Below the pieces are notes generated by a model. The model was not told the origin of the DNA. It saw only the letters and a program-made list of their open reading frames with translations, and did not search any database. Source: Dacryopinax spathularia (Eukaryota; Basidiomycota; Dacrymycetes; Dacrymycetales; Dacrymycetaceae). From it: a stretch of 64,000 bases of DNA. The stretch is from positions 124,001 to 188,000 of the forward strand of contig JBBPFI010000005.1 of NCBI GenBank assembly GCA_037974965.1, in the 5' to 3' direction. This document shows positions 12,277-24,133 of this stretch, in pieces (the first letter of the stretch is position 1; every line of letters begins with the position of its first letter). Both the position numbers and the translations under genes were made by a program.

Positions 12277-14291
12277 CGCCCAAGCCTTTCAACGGTGACC
12301 AGAGCACAAGATACCCATACCCATCTGCAATAGCGGTTGAACGGGGGTTCAACACCCGCACCCTGAGCTGAATTTTTTCTTTCTCCTTTGGTGGTACGGC
12401 TTTACGAATGAAACGTTGACGATTGTTGTAGCGCTAGAAACACTCAATCGAACTTTGTTGAATTTGTCTGCTTTTCCTCAATCTCCCCCTTCATCATTGA
12501 CCACCACGCTCAGCATCAGCCCGAACCATCCTGCTCATAGAGGCCTCCCACCTCTACGAGCAGCATGCGCCTTCTTCCACGGAGAGAAGGCATTCTGAAC
12601 CTCGTTCAGGACCACAAAGGGCAAGAACAATCTCAACATTCCCGGAACCTCTCTCGGGTTACCGTGGAAATTCTGTGCCCCTTCAAGGACCCGAGCACAT
12701 GCGAGGCCCGTGCGGCGCTTGGGTAGTATATGGGGCAAACATCGAATATTCCCTGTCATTCTTCAATGAAACTGCATCTCCCAGAAGCCGGGACATGCGA
12801 GGTGATCGGCAAGCTTCTGCGAATAAGCGTCCTCTTCTGTCCACAGCTCGAAGGGAAGCTTCCTCCTCCTCGGATCATCCGACCTTCTGCCCCTATTTCC
12901 TCGATGCTTCGCTAGATGATCCACCCGATGCTGAATGTGACAGGAAGAGGAAAGAACAAAGGCGGTTCTTCGGGACCGGGAAGTGGCTCGCTCGGAATGC
13001 TGATCTTCCGCTTGCTCGATATGCTTCGGAGGATGATGGCATTCTTCGCGGAATTGGTTGTAGCGAGGAAATGGGCTGGAGGATCAGGAAAGGAAGCGGG
13101 CGATCATCCTTCCAAACCGTCGTTGCCGCGAGACGTATGCCCATTGCCCACTTTGCAAGCCTCTCATTCGGGGAAGACATGATGATATTCTTCCTTCTCC
13201 CGTGAGTTACCGATCTTCACCCTCGTTCGGAACTGAGCTCGGCAGTGAGCGAGCGATCTGTCACATATAAATATCTCCTGCTCTTCCATACCATGGCGTC
13301 CCCCAAGCTGACCATTGGTTGGATACGCCTATCGCACCGCCCGCCGACTGTCGTCGACCTCGTCCCACTGACACGGCGCCGGGCGCGACGTGCGCGGTAT
13401 ATCTCTTCGAACTTGCGCTGTCCTGATCCGTGCTGTTTTCCGCTCTGTCTATGCCTGGGTCACTGGCCCCTGTTGGCTGCAGCTTGTGATCATCACCCTA
13501 CCTACCCAGTGGGTGATGGAGACTCGCAAGAAGCAGCCAGACCCGCCCAGCTGACGTTCCTCTCTCTGGCCCACGCCGACTGGGAGGTAGGAACGGCTGG
13601 CGGCTGACGGCGTGATCCCCGTTGTCCTCACGATACAACGGCAGTGTTGCATTATATCGTGTGGGCAGCTGCAAGGAGTCCGCCTTTCTGCTGTATCCCG
13701 TCTTTTTTGTGGAACCGTTCGTGATCGTGCTCTCGCTTGTCTGGCTTGAGGCTACCTGCTTAGGCGTTCTCGTGGAGCTTCTTCGCTGTGGACTTGGCTG
13801 CGGTTCTTCACGGCTTAACTCTCCTTGGGTGTTCATCATCAGGCCCTCGGTCCATGTGGTCGCGTGCACCATGCCCTTGAGAATATCAGAAAGGCAAGGC
13901 GGCTCCATCCCGCTTACCGTTGGTTTGCGGTGAATGAGCAAAGTGATCGCCTTTCTGTTAAATAATCTCGGGCGGCATCTATCATTCGGCGGCTTTACTG
14001 TCAAGTGAACAGTGTGCAGCTTTCTGGTCTTATACCGGAGGGTGGATGGAGTCCAAGGTATGTAGGGATCTTGGTGCGTCGTACTGTCGAGCTCTGACTG
14101 GGACGGGTGCAGTAATTCGACGGCTCCCTTGGCCTGACTTCGATCAGCGATGTTGATACTGAGATGTATTTAACTTGCGGCTGGGAAATCTCGCTTCGTT
14201 GTTGGCCAGCAGCAGAAGAGGCTGCCCTTTCCTTTCTTTCAGCCCTGAGGCCAGTCCAAAAAGACGCTACAATAAATCGATAGAATACACG
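12277..14291. other. Intergenic region between FYR gene and giant transposon; no confident gene
   Basis: Short overlapping frames exist on both strands, such as 12675-13205 (+) and 13498-14004 (-), but none shows a known motif or convincing introns. A TATAAATA box near 13266 precedes an ATG in good context at 13293 (frame to 13607, 104 aa, R/C rich). This could be a small gene, but I cannot support it further. Confidence 0.3.
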
Positions 14292-14296
14292 CTACT
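14292..14296. repeat. Left target-site duplication of the giant transposon
   Basis: CTACT directly precedes the left terminal inverted repeat. The same five bases directly follow the right inverted repeat at 40665-40669. A 5-bp duplication fits insertion by a retroviral-type (rve/DDE) integrase, a class that makes 4-6 bp staggered cuts. Confidence 0.9.
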
Positions 14297-14321
14297 TACG
14301 GAAACGCTAAGTGAACAGGTC
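14297..14321 (+). repeat. Left terminal inverted repeat (25 bp)
   Basis: It matches the reverse complement of 40640-40664 exactly, and 62899-62923 directly. Identity to the right end stops sharply after base 25. A partly similar motif (CTAATCAGGTCCC) follows just inside. Confidence 0.93.
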
Positions 14322-14727
14322 CCTAATCAGGTCCCGCCTTGCGTGGACCCCGAGTGACTACAGTGCAACCCTCCCGTCATTTTTTACCATATAATCCCTT
14401 CCGTGTCCCGGCATCTGATTCTATTTCCTTCCACTCGAGTGTGCCTGACCACGCGCCCGATCCCCATTGTCATTATCATTCCGATAATGTACAACCCTTT
14501 CTTCCTTGGCCGCCCTTCCTACTCACAAATTTTCTCAAGAACGCAATGCAAGGTGGACAGAAGCTCAGAAGCATTCTGCGAGATGGGTCTGCTTGCCGCT
14601 CCACCTTGGTCAGTCTGACTCAAGGCACTGCACGCCGTCGCCTCTTTATTCAACCACAAGCCGTTCCCCCGCCCGACTGCGTCCTTGACAGCTCTGATTA
14701 CTCCGACCTCTCCTCGAACTTCAACTC

Positions 14728-16978
14728 ATGGCTTCGCTATACGGTACTTTGCCGACGGACTTCCCTGAATGGCGTGGAGACAGGCTTGCCGCGGTGTTGT
14801 CCGTTGTGCAGCCTATTGTCCAGGGCTTCGATCAAACCGTGGGCCCGCAAGCGTCTTCCACTCGCGGATCTGACAACGACGACACCGTCTTCTGCAAGGC
14901 GCTATGCCTTTGCTTGTCCTGGGGCAGCGACGGTCAAGAATCTTCCGCCATCCCAGCTGTGGCAATGGCCGGCGTGCGTCCCGGCGACACGATTCCTTCC
15001 ATTAGCGCGCAGGCGCCTACCTATACCCCGGGCGAATCGCTGCGCCGTATCTTCACCAATCGACCGGACCTCCCGTATATCTTTGGACCTCATAGAACCG
15101 AAGCGCTTCTTATATCGCGCAACACCACTTGCTCCAACCCGGAACCTGGCCGCCCTGCCGGATGGTCAGTTCAAAACCTATGGATGCTTCCGAAGGCAGA
15201 GGCTCGCCAACTTGTTCGAAGCATCAACAGCTCGTAAGTCCTCGCCATTTTGACTCTATGACTATTTCCAACTAGCCACCAGAGCCATTATGACTTCTCG
15301 TGAGACCACTGCTTCCACCTACACCCGTCGTCTACTGTCTCTCCTTCGATTTCGTGACACCAACCTGCAGTACGCCGTCGTCATCTTTTTGTCTTTACCA
15401 AGCTCATTTCGAGGTCCTCCGTAGATGTATCCTGCGGTATACCCTTCGAAACAACAACCAGAAAATATCTGATCGCCTCAACTCGCTCGACCGTGTGCTT
15501 CGCAACGTACATTTACGCGCGTTGCTCGAGGAATTCTCGCTCTGTTCGTACTCGGGCTCGGGACCCGATCCTATCGTCGTCCAACTCCATAAGCAGCACT
15601 CTTTATGGACGTACATCAATCACCTGGTCTCTCAAGGAATCCGCGTGCGCAACTACAACATAGAATTTGGTCGTTTGAGGCATCCGAGCATGCCGAACTG
15701 CGTTCTCCTCACTTTCCACAACGCGCCTGTCTGGTCCGCGCTCCTGAGCCATATGCTTGGCCAGCTCCGCCTTTGCAACACGACGATCTACCGTCATGAC
15801 GCGAATTCACCCGCGTTGTCTCCCACCGACTTTGAGAGGAACATGAATGCGTTCCTCTACCACCTGGCAGCGCTATCTTCCCTCTTCTATCGGCCGGCCC
15901 AGTCCAGTACAGGTCAAGCCTTCGGGCTCGTGGACATCCTAACTGTGCTGCTGTGCAGTCCCGACTATGGACTGGCCGCGCACTTGAGTGAGTGAACATC
16001 CCTATTGAGATCGTCACACTAACCTGGAGACATAGATGCGAGGGGTAACCCTGCCTACGGCTTCGAGACTCAAGACGCTGCGGAAGGCCCTCCATCCTCT
16101 GTCCCGTCAGATGGGGTTGATGATGAGGTACGATCAGCGATGGCCGACTCCCTCTATGAAGACGATGTGCCCGAGGTCGGTCCCGTGATCAAGGACTTGC
16201 TATACAATGTGGCCGCCTTCTTCGAGGCTCCCCGGATCTGTTTAGCCAAATTTAGTGCGGCGACGAAGGACCCGTGGAAGCCGACGACGTGGTACATTAC
16301 TGCTCAACGCATGCCTGCTCTCATCCTTACGCCGACCGAGCGGGATCACGTTGTAGCATGGCTTGAAAGGATTACCGACCCCAACTTCTTTCCCGATCGC
16401 GACCGCCAGCTTTCACTCAATGCGGCGCTCTTCGAACAGTTCCAAAGGCACGCATGCACAACGGGATTTTGGATGAGTGCCCACTGCAAGACCATCCTGA
16501 TGATGATCATGCGACATGCGGCTTCCTCTCAACGGATTTGTCCTGCTGCCTGCACGCACTTGGACCGCCGTTGTGACTTATACAGTGCGGTCGACGCCGA
16601 TGCTGGCCTGTGTAACGCTCTACAGGTGCGTCCACATCGTACCACCTTACCTGATGGTGCCCTGAAGCCTTCCAGCGTGCATTTCCATTGGCGGTTTGTG
16701 CCAAAAAGTCCTGTTGCAGTTGCTATTTCATGGCACACTACGGTCCAGGTTTCACGGTCAATACGGACGGCACTCACGGTCGCCTCTTCAAAACCCTTCT
16801 CTTTGGCGCAACAAACGCCCTGGCGCTTGCGTTTGCTACCGGTTTGTACAACACGATCATCTACAACGATGTCGGCAGCATGAGCTACCAGAGCTCACCG
16901 AATCGCTCCGCTGAGGTGGGCGAACCGCCAGCGCCTGCTATGACCCTCGGCAGAAGTGTGTACACTAACATCCATTAG
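14728..16978 (+). CDS. Transposon orphan protein A (unrecognised)
   Basis: A multi-exon gene in the left arm. Supported exons are 14728-15233, 15283-15369, 15425-15987 and 16036 to about 16620, then an exon resuming near 16720 and reading to about 16977. Phases agree at the first three introns (GTAAGT/CCAG, GTACGC/GTAG, GTGAGT/ATAG). The donor of the fourth intron (around 16620) is uncertain, and the 3' end may continue past a further small intron (downstream frame reads NAVPMYDINLSYFSVKCN). The product is about 600 aa, globular-looking, with no repeats or signal peptide. Start ATG 14728 (MASLYGTL) is chosen because only this frame splices onward. Recognisable stretches include RRLLSLLRFRDTNLQ, LNSLDRVLRNVHLRALLEEF and DLLYNVAAFFEAPRICLAKF. 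I recognise no family. The same gene starts in the second element copy at 63330 with two base differences over the shared part, so it belongs to the transposon. Confidence 0.65.
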
Positions 16979-17329
16979 CCACGCCTAATGCCGTCCCAAT
17001 GTATGACATCAACCTCAGCTATTTTAGCGTCAAATGCAATCACATTCTGCCTTGTACTGTATAACCACCAGGCTACGGGATCATTCCCCTCCTGTGTCAG
17101 CAATTTCCCTCGTAACAAGAATGTTCATGCAATCGTCGAACCCGAAAACCTCACCAGTCATAGTGCTGCGGAGTTCCTGGTGCGATCGCTTGAGCTGAGG
17201 ACAAACGCTGTCAGCGCCCTCGTTGGTAGACATCGTGGACGGGTAACTCATCTTCTACGCTGTGTGGCAGGGTCGATCATGCCGTGCCCCATCGACCTCC
17301 TCTACTCTTTCGCACGCAGTCGGCACGCT

Positions 17330-18292
17330 CAAGCAGGGTGGGACGCACCTTGCAGTATCATCCGCCTCGAACCGTGTAGGAGGATACGAGCGGTGCGGGC
17401 GTCGTCATGCTCTATCATCTTGTCAGTACTGTGTGGGCGGGCTCGTGCAGGGTGGGACGCAACTTGCACTACCATCCGCCTCGAACCGTGTAGGATCTGT
17501 CGTGCGATATGGGTGTCGTCACGCTCTATCGGCTTTTCAGTACAGTGTGGGCGGACCGGAACAGTGTGGGACGCACCTTGCATTATCACCCGCCTCGAAT
17601 CGTGTAGGAAGCGTCGAGGAGTGCGGGCGTCGTCATGCTCTATCGGTTTTTCAGTACAGTGTGGGTGGGCTCGTGCAGTGTGGGACGTACCTTGAACTAC
17701 CATCCGCCTCGAACAGTATAGGATCTGTCGTGCGATATGGGCGTCGTCACGCTCTATCGGCTTTTCAGTACAGTGTGGGTGGGCTCGTGCAGCGTGGGAC
17801 GTACCTTGCACTACCATCCGCCTCGAACAGTATAGGATCTGTCGTGCGATATGGGCGTCGTCACGCTCTATCGGCTTTTCAGTACAGTGTGGGCGGACCG
17901 GAACAGTGTGGGACGCACCTTGCATTATCACCCGCCTCGAACCGTGTTGGATGCGTCGAGCGGTGCGGGCGTCGTCATGCTCTATCATCTTTTCAATACT
18001 GTGTGGGCGGACCGGCAGAGAGCCGGGATGCACCTTGCAGTATCACCTGCCTCGAACAATGTAGGATGCGTCGAGCAGTGCGGGCGTCGTCACGCTCTAT
18101 CGGCTTTTCAGTACAGTGTGGGTGGGCTCGTGCAGCGTGGGACGTACCTTGCACTACCATCCGCCTCGAACCGTGTAGGAGGCTACCAGCGGTATGGGCG
18201 TCGTCATGTTCTATCACCTTTTCAGTACTGTGTGGATGGGCTCGTGCATGGTGTCACGTACCTTGCGCTATCATCCGCCTTGAGCAACAATG
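17330..18292 (+). repeat. Left subterminal satellite array, 114-bp monomers, about 8 copies plus a partial
   Basis: Successive copies of the block beginning at GGGACGCACCTTGCA recur exactly 114 bp apart (for example 17571, 17685, 17799). Each carries conserved words such as CCGCCTCGAACCGTG, GCGTCGTCACGCTCTATC and TTTTCAGTACAGTGTGGG. Because 114 is a multiple of three, several frames stay open through the whole array on both strands (343 aa on plus at 17262-18293). The array lies about 3.0 kb inside the left transposon end. The same satellite lies in reverse orientation about 3.1 kb inside the right end. I read it as a structural element, for example for transposase binding or pairing, rather than as a gene, but translation is not excluded. 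Confidence 0.92.
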
Positions 18293-18571
18293 ACTGGGGC
18301 GAGCGTTATCAGCCGGCACGGTAAGACAGCCCTAAGCGTGTCGTGTGGGAGGCTTCGGACGGTAGTCTACTCACCCGTCGAAATTTACAGCGCACCATTT
18401 ACTAACTATGTTCTGAAGGCGCGTACACCAGCCTCTAGGCTCCCGTTCGAGGCCCGACGTGACAACCCATTCACAAATAAGTCTGATTATTAAAGGAGTC
18501 GTGCACTAATGGTGGAAGGGAAGTTGTTGTCGAAACGAGAGTAGTTAGGCGGACTGTCCCACGCGGCTTTG

Positions 18572-21187
18572 TCAGTCCATGGCTGGATCACACCCAGGCT
18601 CCTGAGCTTGCTGGGACTCTAACTCCTCCAGCCCAGTGCCCTCAGCGTGCGAGGTCCCTTTCTCATTGTCCTGAAGATACGTTCCGTCCTCCTCCACGCC
18701 CCGCTGGATATCGTTGGTACTGGAGGGAAGCAGGAAGGCGACACAATACTCGTTGCAGACGTGTTCCTCCGGAAAGTTGGCAAAGGCTTCAGGCAGATTG
18801 CCCCCCCCGAAGATACCCCCCTCGATCTTTCTGTGGCATCTGTTAGTACGATCCCCCGTGACATTAGTTCACCTACGGGCTGGTCATGATCTGAGGGTCG
18901 GTTAACAAAGTATTGCTCCCTGAGGTGCGTCAGCCCCAGGCTACTTCTGTATTGTGTACACACTTGCCTTGGTAATCACTGACATACACCAAGCCACCCG
19001 TCTTTTCGTATTGCAGGTGCTGCGTGAATGAGAGGAAGCTTGCAATGCGACCCTCTTCCCCCGAAACTACTTGCGGAATTGCAGATGCGTTGTGCATGTA
19101 CTTTACAAAGCGGCCTCCGTGGGTGGCGGCAATCACCTCTTCGATGAGATAGGCTTGGCTCGATCTTTTGCTGGATTTGCCAATTCGAAACATGCCGCAC
19201 TTCACGAAGCGCAAGCGCGGGATGAACAAATCGCGGAGGGGATCCTCCTCGTTGGAGTTCTGTATCGCGACGTCGACACAGGCATAAGCCAGATCCAGCA
19301 GCGACGCGCCCCACATCAGGTTGGTCATCTCTCCGGCCAACTTGGCTTCTTCCTTCGCCTTCGTAATCCGAATCCCCCCGTCGGTCCAACGTTTCACGGC
19401 AACCTCGCAACCCCCGTTGACGGAGAACGGCCCCATGTCGCCCGACGAGCTTGTGTCCCCGCGCATATACAACACAAGCGTACCCGGATGTGTAGTTTTG
19501 AAGCTGCCAGGCGGACCTAGCATCGACTCTATGCGCTCGTCCACTGTCAACTCCGCGGTCCACCCTTTCAGCATCCAGTCGAGGTTGATTCGGAACTGGT
19601 TCCGGATTAGCGTAGAGAATTTAAGCGTCGGCGCGATGATGAACAGGCCCATCTGACGAAAGACACCTGCATATCATCTCAGCAGCCAGACGTGGGGACA
19701 AACCGCAGCCGTACCATCTGGCGCCCGCATCCCAATGATGTCGGCCCCGCTGGTCACGAGTGCAGCTCGGATGGCGGCCCTCTCAGGTATTTCATCATAC
19801 TCCGTGTCGACCTGCGTCCCTGTCGGCTTCACCTGCCGGGAAGCAGAGGTCTTCTTGGTTGGGGGTGACACGGGAGGACTCGTAGCCTGCTCATTCAACT
19901 TTAGAAAGGTCCATGCGGCTTGAAGAAAGCTCACCGAGCGACCCTCTTCCGGCTTGTTCCGCTTCCTCGTGATGTCCATGACGCTCCGTGTCTCGCGCTG
20001 CCCGTCTGTTTGGGTGAAGGAAGGGGATGCGGTCGCTGTGCGGCCAGCTGTGGGAGCAAGTCCAGTTATCGGCACCGTCACCAGCGCTTCCAAGTGGTTT
20101 TGGACGGCCGACCATAGCTCGTACGACATCTCCAGGCGCACATCGAATTGCTTGGACTTCAAGAAGATGGGCCCGTTGGCTCCCTTTGCTTTTCCTCCCT
20201 GCCGACCAAAACATTCGCTGTAAAAAAGCGGCTCTGTGGGTGGAAACCTGTCGTAGTCCGAGCCATTCTTGCCGCGCAGCTTGAAATCTCCCATCTGGAA
20301 CGGATATCCCCTGGTCTGCTCCAGGAGCGGCCGCTGCAAGATCGAGAAACACGTGCTTTTGATCTGTGGGCCCGTGCTACGAGCCGGCATCACTTGCATA
20401 TCTTCTAGGTTCTGATTAGAGAGTCAGTATGAGCGCGGCAAACGTCCACGGACCACATCGGCCAGGCTGACCTTAAACAAGTGGGAACCCGGCCGACCAT
20501 GCTCCACGAAATGGACAGCGAACTTTATCCTAATAGTCTCGGGCTCCACCGGGGCGTAGGCTTTAGATAGGAACCGTTGGCGGTCGGCCTCGTAGTGTAG
20601 ATGATTCGGCGTGTAGCCCCGAGTGCCGAGGTGCCCAATTGTAGATGCACGGGAGCCGCTGGGCCATATTGCCGAAGGAGTCGCAGCCCGGTGAATGTCC
20701 CGCACGACAGTGCCGAGCGCCTCCACTCTTGCTGGACCTGATCGTTTCAGAGTGGATCATCAGTCCTGAATGCAGGATGTCACTCAAATATATGCTTACC
20801 CCCTCTTTTGATCTCCTCGTTGATGCGACGTATCCCGGCAACGTCTGGTTGAGGCATTCGTGGGGGGGCCGCGTGGTTTAAGTCAGTCCTCGCGCGGGTA
20901 TCTCGAAGCGCGGTTCGCTGCACGGTGGCTCCAGCCTTTTGTTGGTAATGCTCCCAGCATTGGAGACAGACCGGTTGGGGTTCGTTGTGGGCATTGATCA
21001 GTTGATACTGCTGTCCACGTGCGATATAACCATAATGGGCGGGCGCCACGGCGGGGTTGGTGCTCCCTGCCGACAAGCAGCTTTCGCGTCGACGACAGTA
21101 AAGAACCTTATCGGCAACTTCAGTGAGTCCACCAGGTGCAAGAAGCAGTTTGCTTCCCGCCCCTGTCGTACCGCTGGTAGTGTGCAT
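18572..21187 (-). CDS. Alpha-type (atypical) protein kinase with basidiomycete N-terminal region
   Basis: Multi-exon, minus strand; start ATG at 21187 is tentative. The N-terminal part has a cysteine-containing module (VLYCRRRESC, VCLQCWEHYQQKAGAT) of the type found upstream of alpha-kinase domains in mushroom-forming fungi, followed by a variable linker. The kinase domain reads CEVAVKRW (ATP lysine near 19394), RFVKCGMF, AYLIEEVI, GGRFVKYMHNASA, FLSFTQHLQYEKTGGLVYVS, then LTDPQIMTS after an intron. It ends with GGIFGGGNLPEAFANFPEEH and HVCNEYC, the C-x3-C zinc module of alpha-kinases. The stop is at 18572. All core motifs seem present, so an active Ser/Thr kinase is likely. It lies inside the transposon, divergent from the integrase. 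Alpha-kinases are strongly expanded in Agaricomycetes; carriage on a mobile element is one possible reason (inference). Extra N-terminal exons may exist in 21190-21980. Confidence 0.8.
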
Positions 21188-21968
21188 TGCAGTTGTGAAT
21201 GAAAGGAGGACGGTGATGGAGAGGGGTTGACTGAGGCAAAAGATGGGCTGGTCGAGGTGAGGGGGATAGTTCGACCGCTCTTTCCTGTATCACAGAGGTT
21301 GGGGCAAAGACGTTTTGTGTCGTGGAGGTTGAGGCCAAGAGGTCCACGACTTTTTCCTGTATCACAGCGGATGCAGCTGCTCCATTTTTCTTGTCGGGTC
21401 CGCCCGATATTGACCGGCTCTGCAGCGTCAGTATTGCACATCAGCTCTACCGGTTCCATCTCTCCACTGAAGATGCTTCTCTTGTGATTGATTGAGGGCC
21501 GACCAACGGGCAAAACCTCTAGAAGAAGGCTCCTGTATATCATGCCGTGCTGTTCAGCGGAATGCACAGGGGTTCAACCGACTCACGCATCCCGATTGGA
21601 GGTGCCGCCTTTCTTCTATCCACACCGCCCATCGTGATGGGTACTCGGATCCCGCGATTTGACGGCCGCAAATTATAATGGTAGTAGCCTCGAATTGGGT
21701 GGATGCCATCAGCACGGGTTCGTTGTGACTCGCGGCGATTGCTTAGCCGGCCCGGCAGCGTCGGCATGCTTGCCCTCATGAGGTAATTGTAGGAAGCGCG
21801 CCTCCGCGGAGGCGGCAGCGGAGGAATTACCTCGGCCCTCATACTATCCCTCTCAGGGTCTGCACCCCGTATGCCCGCCTCGTCACCTCCTGCTTTCTGT
21901 TGGGACCTGCAGGGTATGGCTCTCGCTTGTCCGTCCCGCCCACAGCAACTTGTCTCCCTCCTAGCCAT

Positions 21969-23802
21969 ATGAACATAGCGCAGGCCTCACCCAGGGCGCG
22001 GCCGGCCCGTAACCGAAACCAACATAGACCCAGTGGTATGTGGTCATTCGCGCTTTCCAGCCCCTTTGACCTGTGTCGACAGTGCCCGACGACGTACTGA
22101 ACGAACTGATCAGGAAATATTACAAGAGAGGAATGAGAGATAGCGAGATTGCTGACGCAATCAAGCTGGATGTGCGTGCTGTTGAACGTGGTTGGACGCT
22201 TGGGTGCGCCGCCTTCCTTATGTTGCCGTACCGGAGGGCTCACCATTGCGACTAAGTGCTTGGACTATTCGCCGGCGAAGAAAGGAGCTGAATCTGCTCA
22301 GCGTCCGTCAACAGAAGCACGATTTGGAATCCATACGGCCGCATATTGACCTTGTACGTCACGAGTATGGACCAGGTGGAATGAAGAGAACTGCGGACTG
22401 GCTAAGGCTACATGATGTTCATGTCTCAGAGTGCGTACTGTCCTGTGACGTATTCGCCAACCGACGTCTTCTCCCCCAGGAAATTAATCGGCAAGTACAA
22501 CGCTACCTTTCATCCCGATGAAGTCGCCCAGCGGAAGGCTCATCGTTTCGCTCGGAGACATTTCAGCTCTCCGGGCGTGTTCGCATTCATCGCAGTGGAT
22601 CAGCATGACAAGTGGGGGAAATACGGCTTGTGGCTTCACCTGGGGATGGAGCCATTCTCAGGTGCTATTTTATGGCTGAAAATTTGGTGGACCAACAAAA
22701 ACCCTCGGTTGATTTTCAGTTATTACTTGGAAATGGCACGGAACATTGGAGGCACGTCTGGTCCCGTTTGCAGATACGTGCTTGCTCACGCTCGCAGGCA
22801 TACCTCTTCTTACCCAGAGCGATCCGGGCAGCGAAAACAATGGCATTGCCAACGGTCACAGTATGATCCGGCAGAAACTGGATCCCACGCTCGTCGGCAC
22901 CTCACAGCACGTGATCAAGCGTGGACACGGTAATATCAAGCCCGAGGGCAAGTGGTCCCAGCTTCGTAAGGAACTCAGCCCATCATTCAAAACTCTGTTT
23001 CAAAAGGGTGTCACCGACGGATGGTATGACGCCGGGGTACCTCTGGATAAGTGCGCGTGGGGCACTGGGAGACATGCACATGATCATTGATGTTCGGGCA
23101 GCTTCATTTTTCGACGACTCGCTATACCCTTCATGCAATCTCGCCTCGATGCTTATGTGCAAATGCACAATAACAGCAAGCCTCGGGCCGACAAGAATAA
23201 GATTATGCCGATAGGTATCCCACAGGATATCCTCGACCATCCTGAACGATATGATAATGCTCGAGACTATCGAGTGAGACGGTCTAGCCTCTTACTCAGG
23301 CTGGTACCCTAACAGCCTTCGCAGATCATGGTCACCGAGGACGATCTGGCCTCCGTCGAGGCGCTTTATGCCCCTGCCGATCACCCTGTCTTTGAACTGG
23401 TGCCGCCCGCTTTCGAGAAAGAATTCCATACCCATTACCGAGGTATGCATCCCGACGAAACGGCACGGTGATGAGCCAGCTGAAACTCGTTTAGCCTTAG
23501 GTTCCCCCCCCGTCTCCAAATCGAACTTTTGGGAACTATACCACCATCTACGGGCCCGCTTCCTCGCCTCCGACCCAGATCAGTCCCTTCGGACCACGTT
23601 GGCAAACCGAACCGCAGAAGAAATGCTTCTTAATAACGAATACCTCGATCTTCTACCAGATGTAGATCTTCACAGCGAGGAGGAAGGCGTTCCAGTCCTG
23701 GGGATGCACATCGGCGGCGTCAAGCACGATCTGCCGGTTGCAGGCGGTCTCGTTCCCGAGGTCCACGACTTGTTCCAGCCCCTGTTGACTGATGGTGTAT
23801 GA
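21969..23802 (+). CDS. DDE/rve-type integrase, likely transposase of the giant element
   Basis: Spliced from ATG 21969 (MNIAQASPRARP); intron 22036-22082 joins in phase to VPDDVLNELIRKYYKRG, an HTH-like segment. Later exons read LSAWTIRRRRKELNLL, HEYGPGGMKRTADWLRLHD, then the catalytic core: FAFIAVDQHDKWGKYGLWLH (first Asp), WWTNKNPRLIFSYYLEMA, GIPLLTQSDPGSENNGIANG (second Asp) and NIKPEGKWSQLRKEL (candidate Glu, about 40 residues on). After two more introns come FRRLAIPFMQSRLDAYVQ and ADHPVFELVPPAFEKEF, typical of the integrase family widespread in basidiomycetes. The C-terminal exon reads FWELYHHLRARFLASDPDQ and stops at 23802. All blocks are open and catalytic residues intact, so the enzyme is probably functional. 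It is the only recombinase recognised in the element and agrees with the inverted ends and 5-bp duplication. The acceptor of intron 2 (near 22225) is unusual and the last 40 residues are uncertain. Confidence 0.85.
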
Positions 23803-24133
23803 TCCATCGTTCTTCTGGAGGCCCGGATGTCTGTACTGCTCGTCAATCTCCTGTAGAACGCCTGCGAATTTTAACGTTGTGCTTCCCCAGCAGCCGGGAC
23901 GGCCTTGCGTGGTTTTGGTCCCGCCGATCGTGTCATTCCAAAGAACTGGATGCGCCCTGCTCTTGAGAGATTCATTTACCAAGGTAGCGGATGATGGCGG
24001 TAGCAACCACGTAAGGCACGCGTTTGCTTCCGCCGTTCGTGGTTTGGTTCCCTCGCGGTCATCGCCCGCCGATCATCATTGCTCGTCTTCTTTCTACTCG
24101 GCGATTACCATCATGCCAGCGTCTTCTACCTTG

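Noticed and set aside
14339-15253. A 304-aa open frame overlapping orphan A, present in both element copies
   Set aside because: The frame starting at 14728 splices onward through several phased introns into more coding sequence, while this one does not. Its preservation follows from the near identity of the two copies.
23653-24006. Minus-strand 117-aa frame overlapping the integrase 3' end
   Set aside because: Composition is plausible, but the plus-strand integrase exon covers part of it and continues the integrase C-terminal reading. Kept only as a doubt about the last integrase residues.
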